Positions 31,238 through 40,907 of a stretch of DNA of 64,000 bases are shown here, one piece after another (the stretch's first letter is position 1; each line of letters begins with the position of its first letter). The stretch is from assembly GCA_002900995.3 (NCBI GenBank), contig CM035308.1, forward strand, positions 2,790,001 to 2,854,000. The letters run 5' to 3'. The notes below the pieces were generated by a model that did not search any database, was not told the DNA's origin, and saw nothing but the letters and a program-made list of their open reading frames with translations. The DNA comes from Ganoderma boninense (taxonomy: Eukaryota; Basidiomycota; Agaricomycetes; Polyporales; Polyporaceae). Position numbers and translations under genes: made by a program.

Positions 31238-31274
31238 TGAACCGAGGACGGTTCAGGTCTCAGTGGGGGGGAGA
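31238..31274 (+). promoter_or_regulatory. Hairpin plus polypurine tract before the right LTR1
   Basis: TGAACCG-AGGA-CGGTTCA (31238-31255) is identical to the hairpin at 12140-12157. Nine bases later comes AGTGGGGGGGAGA, directly abutting the LTR start TGTAGAGG at 31275. This is the functional-looking tract for plus-strand priming of the whole element. Confidence 0.75.
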
Positions 31275-32201
31275 TGTAGAGGTCCACGATCGCCCTGACC
31301 TCTATTTTCGCGCTTACGCCCACTACTGTCACGCTCTGCCGCACGCCTCATTTCCGCGGTGCCATCCAACCTACGCGACTCCCTCCGGCGGCGAGCTCGC
31401 TCCCCGACGTAACTCTCCCGTCCAGCACAGGTGTATAGGTGACCGCCGTGTCGCGGCGGTCCCAGCGCACGAATAGCGGTCGAAGGCAGCTCGGTCGGCG
31501 CGGGTACTTTGGCGCGGCGTTTGGTAGAACTCGGCGTGGCGTGGCAGGCACGCGGCGGGCGGAAGAGGCGCGGTACTCGATAAGGACGACGGGATTTGGC
31601 TTCCGAGCGGCGGGACCGTGTACCCGGCTGGAGCCGAGCCCGGCGAGGCCTGGTATATGAATAGCGGGTATGGCGATTGGACGAGAGGGAGCACGGGCGC
31701 AGCGGCAAGAGGGCGCGACCGCGCGAGGAGTTCCAGTAGCGTAGTTGACCGTTTGTTGGACTGTTGAGTAGACGACCCTGTACTTAGTTCGAGCGCAGGC
31801 GTGGCGAAACTCAGGTTACGTTCCCCCTCGGTACAGATTTCGTTCGCCAGTCTTCGCGTCCGTCGACAGAAGCTTTCGCGTTCAGAAGTCAGCCGCACGC
31901 CGTCGCACCAGTAGCAGACCCGGCGCGATACGTTACCTCCGCTACGTTCCACAAGTCGTTGCGCTCGACCGCTACGCCGCGCCGTTATCACCGCCTACGC
32001 GTGGCTCGTCGCCCGGAGATTTGTTGAGTGGTTCTCGCTCTTCGCCTCTCTGCCTCCGACTTCCCTCTCCACACTTCTATCCCTCTCTCTGGCTCCGCTG
32101 ATCGGCGGCACTCTCGAGCTTCCTCGCACCCCTTCGTTCGCGGCCCGTCCTTTCCCCGCGCTACTCTTCGAGTTGCGCGCAGGTTCCCCGTGAGCATCAC
32201 A
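31275..32201 (+). repeat. 3' LTR (LTR1) of the compound element, uninterrupted
   Basis: It is 927 bp, TGTAGAGGTCC to GAGCATCACA, and apparently identical to the left copy. It shows the empty site for the LTR2 insertion (TATCA once, near 31985). The following ACGC is the right target duplication. Confidence 0.9.
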
Positions 32202-32890
32202 ACGCGCAAGTACGAGCTTCGGATACGGGCATCCAGGACACGATGTCCTTGTGAACGAAGATTGCCAGCGATGAGCTTGCGACCAAAATGCGGGAAGGAG
32301 GACAGCATGGCGACGAGAGCTTGATCAAGTTCGTCGTCGGTGAGAGTAGAGACAGGGGCTGTGCTGGTTGTATGCTGCCGTACAGGATTGCCCTCAGCAT
32401 CCGTGGTGGAGGAGAAGACGGGATCGCCGGGCATGGCCAGACCCAAGCGGAGAGCCTCACGCCGGACGTGACGGGATGAGCAGTTGAGCAGCCGTGTGAT
32501 GGCGGCAGGACCACGCATCTCGAGTGCAAACTGCAAGAACTGTCGCTGAATCTTCTTTGGAGGACGACCTCTCCGACCTGTGCGGACGATCTCCATGACC
32601 TGGAGTGGTCCTGCGTCTGGGGGGTCGATGGATTGGTGGCACGCCTGGTCCAAATCCGCAATGATGCGCGTAAGACTGTCTTGCAGAGTAGAATACTCAG
32701 ATGTCGGAAATACGCGTTGGTGCTATATAGGACGCGTGTAAGTGTTGTGAAGGGAAGATACTGAAATTAGAGTACATACCTGGCTGGCTGCGCGAGCGAG
32801 TGCGAGCGCGCGCGATCGAACTTCCTGAAGGCGGGTTGCATCACCCACTTGAGTGCGAAGAGCATCAGCAAAAGTGCAAAAATGTCCTGA
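32202..32890 (-). pseudogene. N-terminal half of the split rva_4-type transposase
   Basis: Minus-strand exons are 32780 upward to about 32890 (TFADALRTQVGDATRLQEVR) and 32722-32202, joined across a 57-bp GTATGT...ATAG intron. The second exon reads HQRVFPTSEYSTLQDSLTRI, then GRRGRPPKKIQRQFLQFALE (a Gly-Arg-Pro hook followed by a helix-turn-helix region ITRLLNCSSRHVRREALRLG). It continues LTDDELDQALVAMLSSFPHF and GHRVLDARIRSSYLRV at the retroelement boundary. The remaining core is at 1349-2432. The first exon has no in-frame ATG before a stop, so the true start is unclear. Broken by the insertion. Confidence 0.75.
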
Positions 32891-33835
32891 AGGCGTGCGG
32901 GCTTTGCCTTATTTATGAATTAATGCCCGGGAATTTCGTAGATTGCACTGCTGTGCAATCCCCACAATCCTCGCAATCCTCACAATATATTTGGGGATTG
33001 CATGGTGTTTTCGGGTGTGGTCTGGTCCACTTCTCGTTTGCACCCCAATACAGTGAAATCTGGGTATTGTTTGAGCACTGTCACGATTGCCTTACGGTGC
33101 ACTCTAGCAGGACATTTTTTCACTTTTGCTGATGAGCGACATGGACATGCTGGAGGAGCTCAGAGTAGGATGCCCGAATGTTGTTGAGTTGGGTAGGTTG
33201 CTGGGAAGCCATAGCTGCCAGTGGAGATGACAATGCCTGGAGGATACCTGGAAGATGGGGGAACAAAAAGAGCGGAGCCTCCCTGCACAAGCCTGCGAAT
33301 GCAGGACGCATCTTGCGAGCTGGGCACCAAGGTACCTTTCAAGGAGGGAGCAAAATGGACTCAAAAATGCGCAAGAACAAACAAGAGAACACGAACCAGC
33401 AATCAGGCTGTGACCTACCCTTGAGCATTCTTGAGCGTTCTTGAGCATTCTTGGATCATAACGAAGCAGAGGCATCGCGGCCGTGATGTATCAATTCTGA
33501 AAAAGAATGTACAAGAGTGAACAAGCAGGCACTATGAGGACCACGCCACAAACAGCTCCTGAGAGGTGCTGAAGGACCTCAAACGAGCGCAAGAGCGCTC
33601 AAGAACCATCAAGCACGCACAAAAGTGCACAAAGGCGCTCAAATACCGTGGATTTTGACCAACACCGGTCAAAAGCGGGCAAAACACTCGGGCATGGGTA
33701 TTTTAGTCCAATAACTGGCGCCATAGTCCTCTACCTCGTGCGTCCTCCCCTTCCCCTTCCATTTTCCGAGCTATTCCGCTTAACCGCATATGTTACTGTA
33801 TCCCCCGCTACTTGAATACTCACACTTGTCGGACA
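32891..33835. other. Gene-free interval with short repeated words, upstream of the truncated reductase
   Basis: No supportable coding region was seen. GCAATCC/ACAATCC words recur at 32955-32985. Three near-copies of TTGAGC(A/G)TTC occur in a row at 33421-33451. Their inverse, CAAGAGCGCTCAAGAACC, and similar words occur at about 33588-33640. Such clustered short inverted and direct words are common near ends of DNA transposons, possibly the end of the rva_4-type element. The last 55 bases before 33836 look like an intron tail ending in CGGACAG. Confidence 0.4.
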
Positions 33836-34669
33836 GGGCGTATCCGACACGCCGGCGTGGGTCGTCGCGCGCGCGAACCAGTACGCACGGGATCACGGCA
33901 AGACGCCGTTCAGCATCTACCAGGGCCAGTGGAACGTGATGCTGCGCGACCTCGAGCGCGACGTCCTCCCGATGGCCCGCGCGGAGGGCATGGCGCTCGC
34001 GCCGTGGAACGTGCTCGGCGCCGGCCGCATCCGCTCCGACGCGCAGGAGCAGGCGCGCCGCGAGTCGGGCGAGAAGGGTGGGTGTCTTCCTTCTGTCGGG
34101 ATGTTAATGGTGGGTCCTCACCAAGCGGTTCCAGGACGCATATACGTGGCGGACTTCTGGGAGCGCACGGAGACGGAGCGCGCGGTCGTGCGGGTGCTTG
34201 AGGAGGTCGCTGCTGAGGTCGGCGCGGAGAGTGTCCAGGCTGGTATGTCCGCATCACCTCGCATGTATCGCTTCATACCTGCGTGTGGCTGAGTCGTCCC
34301 CATCGTGGACAGTCGCGATCGCGTACGTGATGCAGAAGGTGCCGTACGTGTTCCCGATCGTCGGCGGGCGCAAGGTCGAGCACCTGCACGCGAACATCCA
34401 GGCACTCGAGATCGCGCTCACCGACGCGCACGTCCGCAAAATCGAGGCCGCGGTGCCGTTCGAGCCAGGCGTCCCGCACAATCTCGCGGTGAGTGTTTTG
34501 TTTCGACCACTACAGCTTTGTACCGTTCGAGCTTCGCTGACGAGAACGAGAACGCTCACGATCTCACCGCTAGGGCAACGGGACGTCCTACAGCGTGGGG
34601 TACGCCACCGCCGGACAGTTCGACATGTGGCCTGCTCGCCATGCGATCCGTCCGGCTGGCCCTAATTGA
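33836..34669 (+). pseudogene. Aldo/keto reductase, aryl-alcohol dehydrogenase type, 5'-truncated (4 exons)
   Basis: Exons: 33836-34077, 34135-34242, 34313-34488, 34574-34669. All introns are GT-AG and join in frame. The protein part reads GVSDTPAWVVARANQYARDH, PFSIYQGQWNVMLRDLERDV, MALAPWNVLGAGRI, then IAYVMQKVPYVFPIVGGRKV and HLHANIQALEIAL, ending HAIRPAGPN. This is the C-terminal half of an AAD-type reductase, which interconverts aryl aldehydes and alcohols with NADP(H) in fungal lignin metabolism. Full members are about 370-390 residues. The N-terminal half with the catalytic Asp/Tyr/Lys/His positions is not found upstream. The first visible exon follows an intron acceptor, so the truncation point is in or before that intron. 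It is convergent with the P450 300 bp downstream. Confidence 0.85.
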
Positions 34670-34967
34670 GATGGCATGCAAATATTGACTACTAGTACCA
34701 CGGCCGTTGGGAAACTACATGGAAGAGTCGCACAAACAAATGGGTATAAGACAGGATGTAAAGTACGACCCCAAGCTCGAGTTGAATGCACGTACAAGCT
34801 ATACGCATACAAGGCAAGGCGACAGCTCATGCCAGTGTGCACACACAAAAATACAAATACACGCGAGGATCAAAGGGGCCAACGAACGAAAACTCGAGAC
34901 TCAACGAAGAGCCAAACCGGCCGCGAAAAAAAAACGCAGGCATCGTCTTGTTGGCCTGTCAGGCAAA

Positions 34968-37900
34968 TCACTCCGGGATATAAGGCGTGACGAGGAGCGG
35001 GCACTGGCTGCCCTCGCGGTGCTTGCCCATAACATACGGACGCGTCAGCACACTACACACAAAAATAAGAAAAGAACATCAGAACGCTGCACAGCACGAG
35101 CGAAGAGAACGAGAGCCGAGGACGTACACGTTCGCCTTGCCGACCTTGTCGCTCTCCGCGAACTTGAAATTCGAGACGAGGATAAAGATGAACATCTTGA
35201 TCTCGATGATCGAGAACTTCATCCCGATGCACGACTACAAGTAGCACAACACACACGCACACAGCGCAAACAAACGGCACCGCCATCAGCTTCCGCACAG
35301 CCTCGCGCAGGAAAGGCAGGAAAGGGGCGACTCACGCGGGGGCCGGCTGAGAACGTGAGGATGTTGTTGTACAACCCGGGCTGCGCCTTCACCGCCTCGG
35401 CAGGTTGTCCCACCGATCAGGCCTAATAGTAAAAAAACGCAAGCGTGCAAGTCAGCGACGGTCCGACGAGGATACCAACAACAGACAACAACGCGCATAT
35501 AGCCCTCGCAATCGCGATCACAGGGTCCGTCCCCGCCGCCTCCCTGGGCCCCACAATAGCTCACGATCCACAAGATACGGAAAAAAGATAGCGATAGCGT
35601 AGAAATAGAGGCAGAAAGACGCCAACGCACTTGAACTGCCACCCGTCCGGCCCCCACACCGCGCGGTCGAGGTTGAACGCCTCGACGGGCACGTGCACGC
35701 AGCACCCCTTCGGCATCACGAAGCTGTCCTCCTCGACGACCCCGCCGTCGGGCGTGCTGAGCCTGACGGGCGTCGCGGTCGGCACGACGTCGTCCTGCGT
35801 CGCGACGCGGATGGACGAGTGCACGGGCGGGATGAGCCGCAGCGTCTCGCGGAGCACGTTCTCGAGGTACGGCAGCGCGGCGACCTTGGCGTAGAGCGCG
35901 GCCGTGTCCTCGTCCGCGAGCGCGGCGAGCGGCGCTGCGGGCAGGAGCGCGCGGAGCTCGGCGCGGAGGCGCGTCTGCACGTCGGGGTACGCGGAGAGGA
36001 GGTAGAGGACCCAGGTGAGGGAGAGCGAGGAGGTGTCGGAGCCGGCGAACATGAAGGTGTTTATGTTGTTGAGGATGTCCTCGTCCGAGATGCGCTGGTC
36101 CGTCGGGAGGTCGACGGCGACGTTCGATCGCACTGCGCGCGTAGGGGAGGGTCCACGTTAGCTCGTGATTGACAGCGGATGGGGGCAACGAATACACACG
36201 GAGGGCACTGAGCAGGTCCTTGCCTCCGTAGACGCTGCCGGCCTTCTCTGCCTCCTCGATCTTGCGCTTTTTCTCCTGTATGAGACGGCCGGCGACCCTC
36301 TTGATCACCTCCTGGGACTTCTTGATGACTCCGTACCGCGGACCGGGCTGCAAGCATAGGGTTATAAACAAGAACTTGGACGGATCGAGGGCACAACTCA
36401 CCGCAAATCTGTCCAGGATCGGCATATACACGATGAGGAGCTCCCATAAGCCCCCGCCCTGCTGCGAGACCGCGATCTCAAACATCTCCTTGTATGCGGT
36501 GAACAGCTCGTTCGACTCGTCCTGGATGGCATTGAACTGGTAATCGAAACCTACATCAGTGTGAGCATTTGCCACCATTCGATAGAGCGGGAAAGAAGCC
36601 TACCGGCAAGACCAATGACATCAAACGTCGCCCGAGAGACCCAATGGCAGACATCCAGCCTCGCGCCCCCGCCGTGCTTCTCAGAATCGGCACTACCCTG
36701 CGCCTCGGCGATGAGGGCCAGCCACCTATCCCTCAACTCGACACCCTTCTGGAACGCAACTGGGACCAGGGCACGCATGTTCTGCACCGAGAACGCGGGC
36801 GTCGCGACACGGCGCTGGCGCTTGTGCACCTGGCCCTCCGCGGCGAGCATACCGACGCCGAGCAGGCTGGAGATGAGCGCGCGTGACTGCCATGGTTTCT
36901 CGTATATGGTCGAGTGCTTCATTATGTGGGCGAGCGAAACGGGATCGAGGGTGAAGAGACGTTGGTCCCACTGCGCGGACGTGTGATGAGGTCAACAAGA
37001 GCATATAGCCTGAGGAATGAGCTTCACTGCTTACAGGCAAGAACCCTCGTATCCGCAAATTGCGACCATAGTGCTTGACAAACGCTTCATGTACTCGGGG
37101 GGATCTAGATGGACTGCCAAGCGGTCAGTGACGCTATGTTAAAATAACCATCACGACGGGCACAGCAGGTGTTTCGGGACCAGGGAAACGGTCAAGAAAC
37201 GAGGACGGAATTAGGGGAAGTCAGAGTTGGCGATTCTGCCGCCGATTCTGGGTCGTTTCTTGAGTGATTTTGAGAAGAATCGAGAGCCTTGAATCACGAC
37301 AGGCAATGGCGGATACCGCCACCCGGAATATGGCTGTAACAGGACCGAGAATGGTCTCCTGCCACAGTCACATTCCGATCCGCGATTTTGGATAAGCGCC
37401 ATATAGAACAGATAACAATCGATACTTACTCGCTTGTTACCGATGACAAGGTTGCATTGTTCTTTTCTTAGTGAGCGCTTTTCAGGTCCGGAATACACCT
37501 GTGGCAGGAGACCAGTCCCAGTCATTTCACAGACCTATTCCGGGTGGCGGTATATCGCCCGTCGTGAATCGGCCTGGAATCGCGGCAGGTTTGACCGCCC
37601 CGCTTTTGCGTCCGATTAATCGCGGGCGCTACAGGCCGCTGCAAGTTGCAACGAGCGTTCGGGGTTGTCAGAAGCGGCCAGAGAATCGATGAGGCAAGAA
37701 TCGGCGATTCTGGCTGCAGAAACAACTCTGTAGTCGCTTCTGCAAAAACGCCGTTTCTGGGTCCCCGATTCCCGAATAAATCCGACCTCGATTCTCTCAA
37801 AAAGCGGAACCCTGAATCGCCCTCAGAATCGCCCAGAATCGAGAACTCTGACCTCCGTAATAATTTCAAGTTGGAGTTTCCGGGGTGATTCGTGGTTGGG

Positions 37901-38809
37901 GAAACGTCACGAAGGACAATGGCGGATACCGCTGGCCGGAATACATCTGTAAAAGAACCGGGACTGGTCTCCTGTCGCGCCCATATCCTGGACCTGAATT
38001 CTCAAAGGCGCTCATTAACAAAAGAAAACTACAGCCTTACTGATCCGTTGACCGGGTAAGTACGTTGTGTTATGTCGATCTAAACGGCGCTTACCAAAAA
38101 TTCAGGTCCGGAATATGGTTGTGACAGGAGACCATTCCCGGTCATTTTACAGCCATATTCCGGCCTGCCCTTGCCCGTCGTGCGTGGTGTTTCCTCTGTG
38201 TTTTTACAGCGTTTCCGGAGACCAGAAACGGCCCAAGGTGTTTCCGCAAGGGGAAATTGCCAGGAAACGGACCGGAAACAGGCTGCATTGTCCGGAAACA
38301 CAATGTTTTATGTCTGTTTCCGACCCATTTCCCCGAAAATTCCCCTCTATGGAAACGCCTCACCTGTTTCGGATGTCCAAACACAACTGAGAAACACCCA
38401 GAAAACTTGTTGTTTCCTGGACCCCTAAACACCCCGAAAATGACCAAGACACTTGAAGTTTCCGTACCAGTTTCCATCCTGTTTCCAAACGCTCGAAACA
38501 CCCACATTGTCCGTTGTGATGGATATGGCACATTAGACGCCCGAGACGGGCAACGGTCAAACGTCCGGAAGAGGTGTGACGGCACGGAACCAGAGGGCAA
38601 ATAGAAACGAAACGGCGGAGATTTAAGTATAGGACTCACTCTAGGACCATTCCCATATGATTCCCAAAGAAACCGCGCACTGGTGGCCCGGGGAGTCTTC
38701 GCAGGGGGTTCCATTGCGGCTCGAGGACGGCGAGGTAAAAGAGGTAGGAGATAGATGCTGCCACCCCGGCAGCTAGAGCTGTGTAGAAGAGGGCTGGTAA
38801 GGACTCCAT
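34968..38809 (-). CDS. Cytochrome P450 monooxygenase, multi-exon, with an apparent frameshift in the heme exon
   Basis: The start ATG at 38809 (MESLPALFYTALAAG) gives an N-terminal membrane anchor and a Pro-rich hinge (RRLPGPPVRGFFGNH). Exon 1 ends at 38640 and exon 2 is 37104-37035 (HEAFVKHYGRNLRIRGFLP); the intron of 1,535 bp is unusually long and holds two MITEs. Exon 3 (36970-36604) reads WDQRLFTLDPVSLAHIMKHS. Later exons carry the I-helix AGSDTSS (near 36040), the ExxR of LENVLRETLRL, and the heme loop FSAGPR split by an intron from SCIGMKF (FxxGxRxCxG). The end is VTPYIPE and TGA at 34968. At about 35396-35402 one base appears missing between WDNLP and EAVKAQPG, which would stop the protein before the heme Cys. 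It is either a pseudogene or a sequencing error. The substrate is unknown. Confidence 0.85.
37295..37566 (-). mobile_element. Foldback MITE copy 1, in P450 intron 1
   Basis: The termini CACGACAGGCAATGGCGG and (reverse complement of the right end) CACGACGGGCGATATACCGC form inverted repeats of about 90 bp. Each terminal repeat also folds on itself: GGAATATGGCTGTAA at one end against CAGTCACATTCC further in. It is 272 bp with no coding capacity. It is in the opposite orientation to the copies at 37908 and 61747. Confidence 0.7.
37908..38182 (+). mobile_element. Foldback MITE copy 2, in P450 intron 1
   Basis: 275 bp, with the same termini (CACGAAGGACAATGGCGG ... CCCTTGCCCGTCGTG) and the same internal palindromes, for example GGAATATGGTTGTGACAGG pairing with TTTTACAGCCATATTCC at 38112-38162. 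Between copies 1 and 2 lies a 340-bp block dense in GATTC/GAATC words. After copy 2 lies a block dense in GTTTCC/GGAAAC words (38190-38600). Confidence 0.7.
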
Positions 38810-39271
38810 CCTTGGGTACGACGCATGTGATGGGAGGGAAGGAAAGAGATAAATACCGAAGTGCGAAAATTCACGGGTGTCTTATTGTGTGCGCAAACAA
38901 TAACATGAGGCTTAGTTGACAAACAAAACACTTGATGTGGCGCATATATGCGGCTGGACGGAGCTCTGGTTGCACCTAGACATTGGTAAAGTACTAGATA
39001 TAGTCGATAGGCCGTATAGACAAGAGCTAGAAGGAGAGTGGACTGTGTGGTCAGAATTCGGGTGGGAGGAGCCTCAGACACCCAATGCAAACTCAGGCAC
39101 CGGCAAGGCACCGGCAACCAAACAAGGCAACAGCTTCTCGGCCCGGAGTCCCGGTTGCTACAGGACCAGGCGCTTGATGACTGTCGCTTTTCTCCGCCAC
39201 TCCCGCTTCAAGCTTTGAACTAGGATCAGCTCCATCTCGTCCAACCCACTTGAGCGACACAAGATAGCACT

Positions 39272-40320
39272 ATGGTTCTGTTCTTTACCTCTACAGGTTG
39301 TGTAATCACCGCAAAGCATGACTAGCAAGCTCACTGATTTTTTCGGATGCCAGCACACGATCCACCAGTGACGATCTACATGGGGAAAGACAAGTTTGAG
39401 AGTCGGTAACATGGCTCGTCTTTGGTGGTGAATTTTGGACTGACCAAGCACGTATTTGCTACAGATGAGGACCTGATCAAGTATGCCTGGCCACAAGACG
39501 TATGGTTTCACGTCGACAAGCTCTCGTCGGCACACGTATACATCCGCATGCCTGAGGACATGATCTGGGACTCGATTCCGGAGCCCGTACTCATCGACTG
39601 TGCGCAACTGGTCAAGGCGAATTCCATTGAAGGTGGGATCCCCCCATCTGCGTTCCCGCCCGCTCCCAGACTGATGCCGACAGCTCATCAGGGAACAAGA
39701 AGGACAACTTGACGATCATTTGGACACCAGCAGACAACCTGAAGGTTACTCCGCATATTCAACTTTAATCCCTCGATTTCTGACTTGTTCCTCGTAGAAA
39801 ACAGGTGACATGGCTGTCGGCCAGGTCTCGTTCCACAACGACAAACGTGTACGCCAAATTCTTCTTGCTGGACTGTAAGAACCCTCGCTGACAACCTTCT
39901 GTCAGGTCAAGCGGAGTGCGTTACCATCGCTGCATCTGGGTAAATCGTTTCCGTGACGCTGTTTGCAGTCCACATCGCGAAGCGCGAAAACGTGATCGTC
40001 AACCGCCTCAACAAGACCAAGGTTGAACGAGCGGTCGATCACGAGCAGGAGCGCGTAGACCGCGTCAAGAAGGAAAACGCGACCAAACGGGTGGCAGCTG
40101 CGCAGAAGGTCCGTGGCGCAGCCATACTAGGATTTCCATCGCCGTTCCCTCTAATATTCGCGGTTGCGGTATCATGTAGAAGAAGGCCGACGCCGAGCTC
40201 GCGAGGGCGCGCGAGGCAGAGAAGGCAGCACGGTCGTACGACAACGTCCAGCTCGACGAGGACGACGAGCAGCCCCAGCAGAGTCAGAGCGTGCAGGAGA
40301 TGATGGACGACTTCATGTAG
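39272..40320 (+). CDS. CCDC25 / Jlp2-like protein (NFACT-R, DUF814 family)
   Basis: Seven or eight short exons starting ATG at 39272 (MVLFFTST). Conserved family blocks appear in order: [117 protein letters not shown], and a C-terminal helix ending [10 protein letters not shown] with TAG at 40318-40320. Introns are all GT-AG, 50-70 bp. The length (about 210 aa) fits the family. NFACT-R domains are associated with RNA or ribosome-linked functions; human CCDC25 has been reported as a DNA sensor. In fungi (yeast Jlp2) the role is poorly defined. It is divergent from the P450 with 462 bp between starts. Confidence 0.9.
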
Positions 40321-40567
40321 CAGCAAGGCGCAGCGGTGAATATGGTGGGCAGCGCATTCGTCGTGCATCTGCTGAACACACATATATCCGTGGCTGACTG
40401 CTCCAATCCAATACAGTGTATCATACACGTCTCGAGACCGATGTCAGGAAAGATATCCAATCGATCGATACCGAGGACCTCCCCCCCTAGATCTGAAAAC
40501 GCGGATTAGCCACGGACCTGGGGTGTCCGAGAGAATGCTCGGCTTACCAGAGGGAGGGTGTGTCTGC

Positions 40568-40907
40568 TCACGCGCCGAGCGAGGGCCGCGTGGCGGTCGG
40601 CGCGCCCCAGCCTTCCTGCTTGGCCTTTTTGGCGAAGGCCTCCGCTGAGTCGCTCAGCTTGACAGCTTTCTTCGTGGCGGCGGACTGGTCCTGTTTGGTC
40701 GCCGCTGCTGCCGCCGAGTCGCCACAGAGCGTGCTGGTGTCCGACAGGACGGACTGAGCTGTCGTGGGGTTATCATATCGAAGGTCAGCGAGGCATGCAT
40801 GCGAGCATGAAGCGATGCTCCAGACCATCAGCTTGCGTTGGTGGGTCTTGTTTCTTCGGGGTGGACTGGGGAGCTGTCTGCGTGGTCGTGGTGGTGTTGT
40901 TGCCCAT
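40568..40907 (-). CDS. Small conserved-looking hypothetical protein (about 85 aa, 2 exons)
   Basis: The start ATG at 40907 gives MGNNTTTTTQTAPQSTPKKQ. A GTCTGG...GACAG intron of about 70 bp then joins in phase to AQSVLSDTSTLCGDSAAAAA and KKAVKLSDSAEAFAKKAKQE, ending TRPSLGA and TGA at 40568. It is low-complexity, Ala/Lys/Thr-rich and probably disordered with a short C-terminal helix. No domain was recognised. The intron join and the sensible C-terminus are the only support. Its mirror copy at 56154-56495 is part of the inverted-repeat artefact and is not independent evidence. Confidence 0.5.

Larger units (their letters stand above)
2433..32201 (+). mobile_element. Compound Gypsy-like LTR retroelement, about 29.8 kb with nested insertions
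   Basis: It is bounded by two 927-bp LTRs (2433-8891, interrupted, and 31275-32201) and a 4-5 bp target duplication, inside a transposase gene. Order on the + strand: LTR1; binding site TGGAGCCCACC; C/T-rich leader and gag remnant; polypurine tract; a different LTR (LTR3, 12178-12989); the same binding site; gag-pro; pol; polypurine tract; accessory antisense genes; polypurine tract; LTR1. Two later insertions lie inside it: an LTR2 element (3149-8675) and a Plavaka transposon (21881-29475). Without them it would be about 16.6 kb. Having two internal regions and three LTR positions is not a normal single element; it looks like a recombinant of a non-autonomous and an autonomous relative. Confidence 0.8.

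Noticed and set aside
1252..33720. Similar words GCCCAATAATTGGCC (1252) and TCCAATAACTGGC (33708) as a duplication flanking the rva_4-type element
   Set aside because: They are short and imperfect, no terminal repeat abuts them, and one is itself palindromic. A chance match is likely.
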